Of a stretch of DNA of 64,000 nt, positions 57,261 to 64,000 are shown piece after piece (the first letter of the stretch is position 1; the number at the start of each line of letters is the position of its first letter). The notes beneath the pieces were generated by a model. That model ran no database searches. It was not told the DNA's origin and worked only from the letters and a program-made list of their open reading frames with translations. The position numbers and the translations under genes are program-made. The stretch lies in assembly GCA_020064725.1 (NCBI GenBank), contig JAGTWJ010000003.1, positions 2,728,001-2,792,000 on the forward strand. Reading direction: 5' to 3'. Source of the stretch: Drechslerella dactyloides. Its lineage: Eukaryota > Ascomycota > Orbiliomycetes > Orbiliales > Orbiliaceae.

Positions 57261-60200
57261 ATGAGCTCGTCCCAGCCCGCCGACGACGCCGCCACGGCCT
57301 CCGACGAGCCCGCGCCTAGATCCAGAGCGGCCAGGGCGGCCGCCAGGTGTCGCGATGCCGCTGTCGCCGGGTTCACCTTCCTGCTCACCGCCCTGCGGAC
57401 TGGTGCGTATCTTTGAAACGCCTGTGAATGCGCATTTGCAGCACATCGATTGAGTCGGCTAATGCGGTTTTGGAAATGCAACAGACCGGCTGTGGCAGCA
57501 TGTGCTCAAATGCTCGCTGGCCACGACCCTTGCCCGTAAGTTTCAACCAGCCTGCTATCTACATACAATACACATCTGCATACATGTATATTTGCGCAGT
57601 GTATGGTGTATACAGCTGAAGTGAAAATGGTGATGCTGATATGATGCCGCCGAGTAGTGGTGACATGCCTGGTGGGTATTCTCTATCTACATTATCCTGC
57701 CATGCACAGCACCCGCTGATGGATTATATTGTCGCATAGGTTCCCCGCATCGCGAGGGCGTACGGTCCTGCCGTCTTCCTCTCCGCCGTCGCATCCGTGT
57801 ACGTACCATCTACAGTATAGTATCGATATATCCGAGCGGATGGCCAACGCTAATGTATAAATGCAGATTTGGGCATCCGGGGCGCACGATGGGTGCTATG
57901 CTTGAGACGCTGGCCTTTGCCTTTGCCGGAACCATCCTCGGTACCGGATGGTAATTATACCCCACGCATGATATACTTATATGCACGGTGTAGGGGTGTG
58001 CTGATTGTGATTTGGATATCGAATGTAGGGTCACGCTGGCGTCCTTCGTGTCGGACCGCCTGCACGAGCACCATCCACAGGCCGCCTACGCCGTCCGCGC
58101 TGTCGTCCTTGTCATCTCGTTCGTCGTGCATGGGTATCTGCGGTCCGCGGTGCCCAAGTCCTTTGTCGGCGTGCTGCTGTTTCTGCTCACCGTCATCATC
58201 CAGATGGTAACTCCATGTCCCCTCTATGTTTGGTATGTCAGTATATTCTGGACTCGATGTTAACGTTGTAATAGACTACACCGATCTTCACGTTCAGCCA
58301 CCGGGTCGCCACTTCTTTCCTCTTCCCCTTCCTCACGGGCATCGCCATCTGCACCGTTGTCAACGTCGTCGTCTTCCCCGAGTTCAGCTCCGGCAAGGTC
58401 GCCGTCGTCACCGTCGACGCCCTCCAGCTGGCCTTCGACACGCTCAAGGATGCCACCGACTTTTTCGTCTCGCCGACTGAGGAGGCGACGGTCTCGTCAC
58501 GTCAAAATGCCAGGACCTCGATCGAGGCGGCTGAATCGCCCTCCTCCAAGTCCAGCGATGAGAAGGGTAACGGCGACGCCACCGAGGAATCCTCAGACGG
58601 CAACCCCTTCGATAAACTTGTCGCCGCGAAAGAGAAGCTCCGCCAAGCCGCTGCCTCTTCAAAAGCCACACTCAAGGAAACTTCCTTCGAGATATGCTAC
58701 TCCTGTCTCCCGCCTGCCCGCCTGCACGGCATCAGCTCCAAGGGCCTCGAAGCGCTCGTCACCTCCATCCTAACCCTCATCGGCGCCTGCGAGACGAAAC
58801 AAATCGTCCTCGGCCCGGACGAAGCGTCCGCCGATTCTGCAATCACTGACAGCGAAGACTCTCAGAGCGACAGAAATTCACTCGCCGAGAAGATTGAGAA
58901 CATCCGCCCGAAGCGCGAGGCCGAGGTCGCCGATGAGGAGTTCCTCCGTCATCTGCTTGAAAAGTATGTCCCAACTACCACCAACCGAATCACGCTAACG
59001 ACAGTATAGAGTCGACGAGCCGCTTGCCGTGCTTCGAGTTGCTATCCAGAAGGGCGTCGACGTCCTCATCTGCTGCGTCGAATTCTCCTACGTAAGTCCC
59101 TCTTTCCCGCACCATCTTGAACGGCACGTTAACAATCACAGGACGTCCCAAGAACGTGGGATAATGTCGGCCGCAAACCGGGCGGCGTCCCGCTCAAGGA
59201 AATCGACATCTACGTCGGCGCCATCGAGACCGCCCTCGACGAGTTTGACAAGAAGACCCGCGAGGCCCTGCACGCTGCCGCCGAGGAGGCCAGCGAACGC
59301 GAAGAAGTCGAGTTTGACATTCTCCCCCGCGAGGAGATCTTTCTCGTCAGCTCTTTTCTATTGAATTTGCGCCTCGCCGCGTACGTCCCCCGTCCCTACG
59401 ATCAAGTGTAGAACGGTTCTAACACCGCGCAGGCAAACCACCACGATGATGCTCAAGGACGCCCGGGCTCTCGTCGAGGAGTACGACACCCTCCAGGGGA
59501 AACGCCGCTTCCACCTGCCCAACTTCAAGTCCAAGAAGTGGCTGTACAGCGGCGAGTCCGAGCAGAGCGAGACGATGGATACCGGCGACCGCGAGAACGT
59601 CTCCCGCTACCGCAGACACTCTGGCAACGGCGAGAGATCCAACAGCGAGCACTCTCCCAAAAGCACCGACAGCAAGAGAACGGTTCCTGCCAACCCGCAG
59701 AAGAAAGTCGCGACGAAAGGCGAGAAGGAAGATGAGGAAGAGAAGTCGATGATTGAGCGCATACGCGGCCGTCTCGCGGACGTCGCGGACTGGGTGATGA
59801 CGAACCATGACTTCCACTACGCTCTCAAGCTCGCCGTCGGCGGCATGCTGCTCAGCTGGCTGGCCTTCGTGCCTGAATTCTCCAACTTTTTCTACAACTA
59901 CCGCGGCCGTAAGCAGAACCCCTCCCACTGCAAGACGTCTATCGATACTAACGCACCAAAGTGTGGGTCGTCATTATATATATCCTCGTTTTTGAAAACT
60001 CCGTCGGGACCTCCGTCCAGATATTCCTCTATCGGACCGTCGGAACGCTCTGCGGCAGCCTGTGGGGCTACGCAGCCTGGACCGCCGGCCACGGCAACCC
60101 GGTCGTGATTGGCGTGATGCTCTACTTTGGGTTCTTGGTCGCGTACTACGTTCAGCTTAACACGCGGTACGTGAAGGCCGGCATGGTGCTGACCATCTCC

Positions 60201-61612
60201 ATGGTCGTCGTCTCCGTCGGGACCGTCATCGAGTATATACCCGGCACCGTGCCCGGTACCGCGCTGGCAAACTTTGGGAAGCGCGCAACCGCCATGATTA
60301 TTGGAGGGTCGGCCGCGCTGATTGTGCAGACGGTGCTGTTCCCGGTCAAGGCCCGGGCGCAGCTTGTTGAGACTGTCGGCATGGCGGTGCTCAAGATCAA
60401 CGAGATGGAGAGCGCGATTGCGTTCGGCGTCGACCAGACGGCGAACCTGTCGGACATTACGAACGAGAATGCCGTCAAGGCGTTCAACAAGGCGAGGAAG
60501 AAGGCCGAGGTATCCCTTGCCGCCGCCTCTGCGTACCGTAAGCTGAAATCCAGGTATGATTTCAAAATGCAACACTGACCGTCGTTTGTAGTGACCGTGT
60601 CGACGCAGGAGCCGCGGGTCAAGGGCGGCTTTGCAAACGACAAGCTGATATACAAAGAGGTGAGACGAGAAATTCTTCAACGACAACGACAATCTTCTAA
60701 CGCTAGCCAGATTATATACGTGCTGCACCAGATCATCGACCGCATGGAGAATGTGCTGCAGCTGCGCCTGCAACTTGGGTCCGCCGTGCTCGAAAACTAT
60801 TACGTATGCGCCCCTGCATTAGCCCTGTAGGGCGAGGAATGCCACTAACCCACGAATGCGCCCTGCAGGTCTACGTTTACAAGTATCGACGGAACGTGGT
60901 GAGTTCTACCATAGTACTAAGCTATAGCTTTAGTTAACTAACGACGATTCAGGCAGCCGCTATCACAATTACGCTGTTCGCCGTCCACGAAGCGCTCACG
61001 ACCAAGCTGCCGCTGCCGCAGTACTTCCCCTCCGCGCGACTGGCGCAGCTGCGCATGGTCAACCGCGTCCGGCAGATCCTCATGGACTCCGACGCGACGG
61101 CCGCCACGCGCACGGAAGAAGCTGAGCCGGACGACTCCCGCCGCATGCTCCGCGTGGAGTTTATGAGCTACAATGCCGCGTCCGCTGCGCTCGAGCAGGT
61201 GATCGAGTGGCTGGAGGAGCTGGTCGACCTTACAAAGCTGCTCCGCGGGGCGGCCGAGTTCCGCATGGGCTTGTTGTCGCGGCCGACGTATAAAGAGTGG
61301 GTGCGCCAGATCAGTGTCGGCGGCGTCGATGGCAGCGTCGACAAGAAGCCGCAAGACAAGACGGAGCGACCGCAGACACCACCGGAACGTCCCCCGACCG
61401 CCCCTGCCACGAAACAACCGGACGAGGAAGCAGTAACTGACGATGACGATGACGAGGATGACATGCTGCCTGGGACGCTGGAGCGCATGCGGACGCGGCA
61501 TCGGGAGAATAGAGCGGAGGTGCGGCGACTCAGCCAGTCACGACTCAGCCAGTCGAGCCGCGCGCTGCCCGACAGGGTGGATGCTCTCCGACGCGCAGCG
61601 CGAGGTCTTTAA
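57261..61612 (+). CDS. ArAE/FUSC-type membrane transporter (Bre4-like)
   Basis: Large integral membrane protein of the fungal family related to S. pombe Bre4 (brefeldin A efflux) and plant/bacterial aromatic-acid exporters; substrate unknown. Exons: 57261-57402, 57485-57535, 57740-57798, 57867-57950, 58029-58206, 58275-58963, 59010-59091, 59142-59380, 59433-59908, 59962-60537, 60592-60659, 60711-60803, 60869-60898 and 60953-61612. The N-terminal ArAE_2_N-type membrane domain has FGHPGRTMGAM. A long cytosolic middle follows. A second, FUSC-like membrane block (ALKLAVGGMLLSWLAFVPEF, VGTLCGSLWGYAAW) leads into a helical DUF2421-type tail and acidic end. These exons sum to one base too many: the join 57535/57740 breaks frame. 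A 5-nt exon at 57614-57618 (CTGAA between AG and GT) would restore it, giving about 1143 residues. Confidence 0.88.
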
Positions 61613-61767
61613 CCCGACTACCTGCATTTGGCCTGGCGTTTCTCACTCATATGCCTTTGGAGTTTCGCTTTCACAGCGTCGTTTGGATACCGTTACGTAA
61701 GATTGGCTTACGAAAGCGTAGCCGTAATGTATTATAATAGAGTATACGGTATCATTTATATTATCCA

Positions 61768-62609
61768 TTATTCCAGTTTATCGAGATGCTCGAGCCGCGT
61801 GAGCACCGTCTGCTTGGACGCCTCCTCGATCTCGCCCGCGAGGAAGACCTCGTCGAGGATCGCATACACCTTGTAAAAATTGAAGACTGCCATCCGTCAG
61901 CACGGTTACACAATATACCGGCTTACGGCCAGTGTGGGACCGGACGGCGGGGCAAGGTGATTGTGTAACGCACCTAAATCCAGCTCGCAGACGTTCCCGA
62001 AGAACGCATCGAGCACCTCCACGAAGAAGTGGATGGCCTCAAGATACGCCAGCTCGTTATCGTTCGCGTCGACGCAGACGCAGAAGAAGAGGCCCGCGTA
62101 GCGGCGGTAGACGATCTTGTTGTTGCGGAACTGTCATGTATATCGCGCGTCCGTTCATCATTCCGTCAGCCATGCCTATCCGCCCGTCTGTCCGTCCGTT
62201 CGATTGGGGTGTGGAGAGTATTGGGGTTGCGCACCTCGACAAAGTTGGATTGGTACTTTTGATCGCGCGGTGCGACGAGGCGGTGGACCTGCATGCACGG
62301 GTCAGCTTGCGATTGGGTAAACGATAGTGATGGTGTGTCCGCACCTCGCCCTTCAGCTTGACCTTCTCATCGTCCTACAGCCCGTGCGTCCGTCCGTTAA
62401 CATCTCGCGAGATGGTATGTAGAGTGTAGGTCTGTCTGGCAGGGTAGGGGCGATACATCGTACGGAGCGTACCACTTTGCCAGCCGCGTCTTGCCCCTAT
62501 TACACTCGATTCGATTAGCGACGGCGTCGACGGCAGCTGGGATGGAACGGACGGACGGGACGGACGGGACTCACTGCCGGTTCTGGATGAGGATGAACGA
62601 GAGCACCAT
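61768..62609 (-). CDS. APS2: AP-2 complex sigma subunit
   Basis: Small (sigma) chain of the AP-2 clathrin adaptor used in endocytosis. Six short exons, high to low: 62609-62575, 62496-62457, 62374-62345, 62288-62235, 62130-61974 and 61886-61768; 435 nt, 144 residues, full length. The longin-type fold begins MVLSFILIQNRQGKTRLAKW, then DDEKVKLKGEVHRLVAPRDQ, FVEFRNNKIVYRRYAGLFFC and VEVLDAFFGNVCELD, ending TRLEHLDKLE. AP-2 instead of AP-1 is indicated by VCVDANDNELAYLEAIHFFV and the C-terminus. With five introns in 842 bp this is the most finely split gene here. Intron 2 uses a GTATCG donor. Intron 1 carries ACGG repeats. Convergent with the transporter, 155 bp apart. Confidence 0.95.
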
Positions 62610-62867
62610 TTTGCGGTTGATGATCTCGCGGGTGTGTGTATTCTGGTGTATATGGATGTCGATATCCTGGCTAGTGTACTATGTGAACGCCGAGCTGGAG
62701 CTGGTCCGTCCGTCCCCTTGCACCTTCCCCATCGCGCCAGCCACCCGTTCGCCTAACCCACCCACCAACCAACAACCAACCTTCAGCGCACCAATCATCG
62801 CGCCCACACCCCGACGGATCCGGTTAGCTTCTTTTCTTCCAACGTATCGAACAATAACACTACCACA
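62610..62867. promoter_or_regulatory. Divergent APS2 / downstream gene promoter
   Basis: A 258 bp region between opposing starts, with ACCCACCCACCAACCAACAACCAACC-like C/A-rich sequence near 62757-62783. No TATA box stands out. Confidence 0.45.
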
Positions 62868-64000
62868 ATGTCCGAGACCGTCACCGAGTCCGAGTCGTCG
62901 ACGTCGGGCTACATTGTCCTCAAAGCCGGCGCGTGGACAACCAAAGAGGACCTCGCCGCGAACGCGAAGAGAAGCTTCGCCCAGCGCAATAACACGTACA
63001 AGCGGCGCAAGGACTGGCCGGGCCCGCACGACTATGCGGGCCTCTGCTACAGCAATAAGCTGCAGGGCTTCTCGGCGTGCAGCGTCATCGAGTCCAATGG
63101 CGACATCGAGCTGCCCGCGCCCGGCATCAGCCTCATCTCGAGTAACTCGTACTCAACTCAAGAACATGTACGATCTCATCCGTGACACCGTGACAATAAC
63201 TTTGTGTAAAACCCCAATTGCATCTGCTGACGTGTCGTCGTAATGTAGTCCCTTAAGGTTGCTGCGCAGACAGGCTTGGCCGCGGGCAAAGTCTACTTTC
63301 TCGATCCCCGCGGTCTGGGTACCATTACGCAGTCGGGCTTCTGGCTCGAGGGCGGTTTCTTCCTTACCGTTAACAGCTCCCTGCCGGATCGCGTGCTCCG
63401 TCTTTGTTCGTTGCCGAACAATAAGCTGGCTTCCGTCACCTCGACTCGCTACAGCAAGCTTGGTATTACTACGACCCCATCTTAATTACCTTTGCGAATA
63501 TATATTGTTGTGCTAACCGAGTGTAACAGGCGCTGAAAAAGATACGCGCAAGATCTATCTGGATCAGGAATTTACTCCCCGCCGGAGCACCATTGGCATC
63601 TGGCGGCTGCAGGATGGCGAGTCGCACCCGCCGCACGCCGTCAAACTGACCCAGCTCAGCTCCCTCGACCAGTACGATGGCCACGACTTCACAGGCGCAA
63701 CCATCATAAGCGCCGGGTACAATGGCGATGACGACACTCTCTACGAAGCGTCGACGACGGTGCTGATCCACAAACTTCCACCTGACGTGAGGAACAAACT
63801 CGACCCAGCACAACTCAAGGTACCCGCTTCTCCCTTCTTCCCTCGCTAAGCCTTTCAGCACGCTGACTATAGTCGCACCTACGAAGGTCCCGTATTTCGA
63901 AGATATGTTTCAGCCTAACCAGCGGGTTTTGTCCGTCGGCAAGCTGGTCAAGATCCCGTCACCGTTCTCTTCGCACGACACCTGCCTCCACAGTGTCAGC
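62868..64000 (+). CDS. Unidentified protein, N-terminal part; possibly Pex6
   Basis: A gene cut by the right window edge. Exons I support: 62868-63167 (MSETVTESESSTSGYIVLKA...), 63249-63462 and 63530-63819, all phase-consistent; the next begins near 63873-63891. If the acceptor after TACGAAG (63890) is used, the frame stays open to 64000 and reads VPYFEDMFQPNQRVLSVG. The better-looking acceptor at 63872 breaks that frame. No P-loop or other decisive motif is reached. Faint resemblance to Pex6 N-terminal domains (a WLEGGFFLTVNSS and DRVLRLCSL segment like their double-psi barrel, and the QRVLSVGKLVKIP stretch before the ATPase part) is the only clue, so peroxisomal AAA ATPase Pex6 is a guess. 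That it is a real coding gene is clear from the codon pattern and splice signals. Confidence 0.6.

Noticed and set aside
59898..60773. 291-codon minus-strand frame opposite the Bre4-like transporter
   Set aside because: Antisense shadow, rich in Arg/His/Leu, with no motif; the plus-strand exons are conserved and properly spliced.

Overview
This window is nuclear DNA from an ascomycete fungus. Evidence: a pentafunctional AROM gene, a SUN-family cell-wall glycosidase, an Ira-type RasGAP, a brefeldin A/aromatic-acid exporter-like gene, spliceosomal introns in nearly every gene (about 50 to 300 bp, with CTAAC or CTGAC branch sites close to the 3' splice site) and histone H3 and H4 genes that carry introns. 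Gene spacing, intron density and an Rpn4-like regulator would fit an early-diverging, intron-rich Saccharomycotina lineage or a Pezizomycotina; the sequence alone does not decide. Nothing looks bacterial, viral or transposon-derived, and I see no secondary-metabolite cluster.

Layout. 1-1.3 kb: no supported gene. 1.3-3.3 kb: divergent histone H4 (-) and H3 (+) pair. 3.9-8.4 kb: NAF1 (-) and ALG9 (+) from a shared short promoter. 8.7-16.7 kb: PRP3 (-) and the RNA polymerase I largest subunit RPA190 (+), again divergent. 16.7-21.1 kb: a long regulatory region and an Rpn4-like C2H2 transcription factor (+). 22.2-31.5 kb: AROM (-) and USO1/p115 (-). 32.5-35.9 kb: RAT1/XRN2 (+). 36.4-44.6 kb: IRA/neurofibromin RasGAP (-). 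46.0-49.2 kb: an OPT-superfamily transporter (-). 50.5-52.3 kb: a SUN-family wall protein (+). 53.7-56.5 kb: TAM41 (+) and IST1 (-), convergent. 57.3-62.6 kb: a large ArAE/FUSC-type membrane transporter (+) and AP-2 sigma (-), convergent. 62.9 kb to the end: the 5' part of a gene that may be PEX6 (+).

Functionally these are mostly housekeeping genes: chromatin (H3/H4), ribosome and RNA biogenesis (NAF1, RPA190, RAT1, PRP3), secretion and membrane traffic (ALG9, USO1, IST1, AP-2 sigma), signalling (IRA), aromatic amino acid synthesis (AROM), mitochondrial lipid synthesis (TAM41), wall and transport. They look like independent genes arranged mainly as divergent or convergent pairs, not a dedicated pathway cluster.

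I assembled exon-intron structures by hand from reading-frame continuity and family conservation. For nearly all genes the exon lengths sum to a multiple of three. Exceptions or weak joints (ALG9 5' exons, USO1 intron 1, the second intron of the ArAE-like gene, the last gene) are stated. I did not find a convincing undescribed system. The most interesting points are gene-structure oddities: a RAT1 start codon that only works after splicing, a stop-free 54-nt intron in a splicing-factor gene, a possible 5-nt microexon, relaxed GTY 5' splice sites, and a change in base composition along the window.
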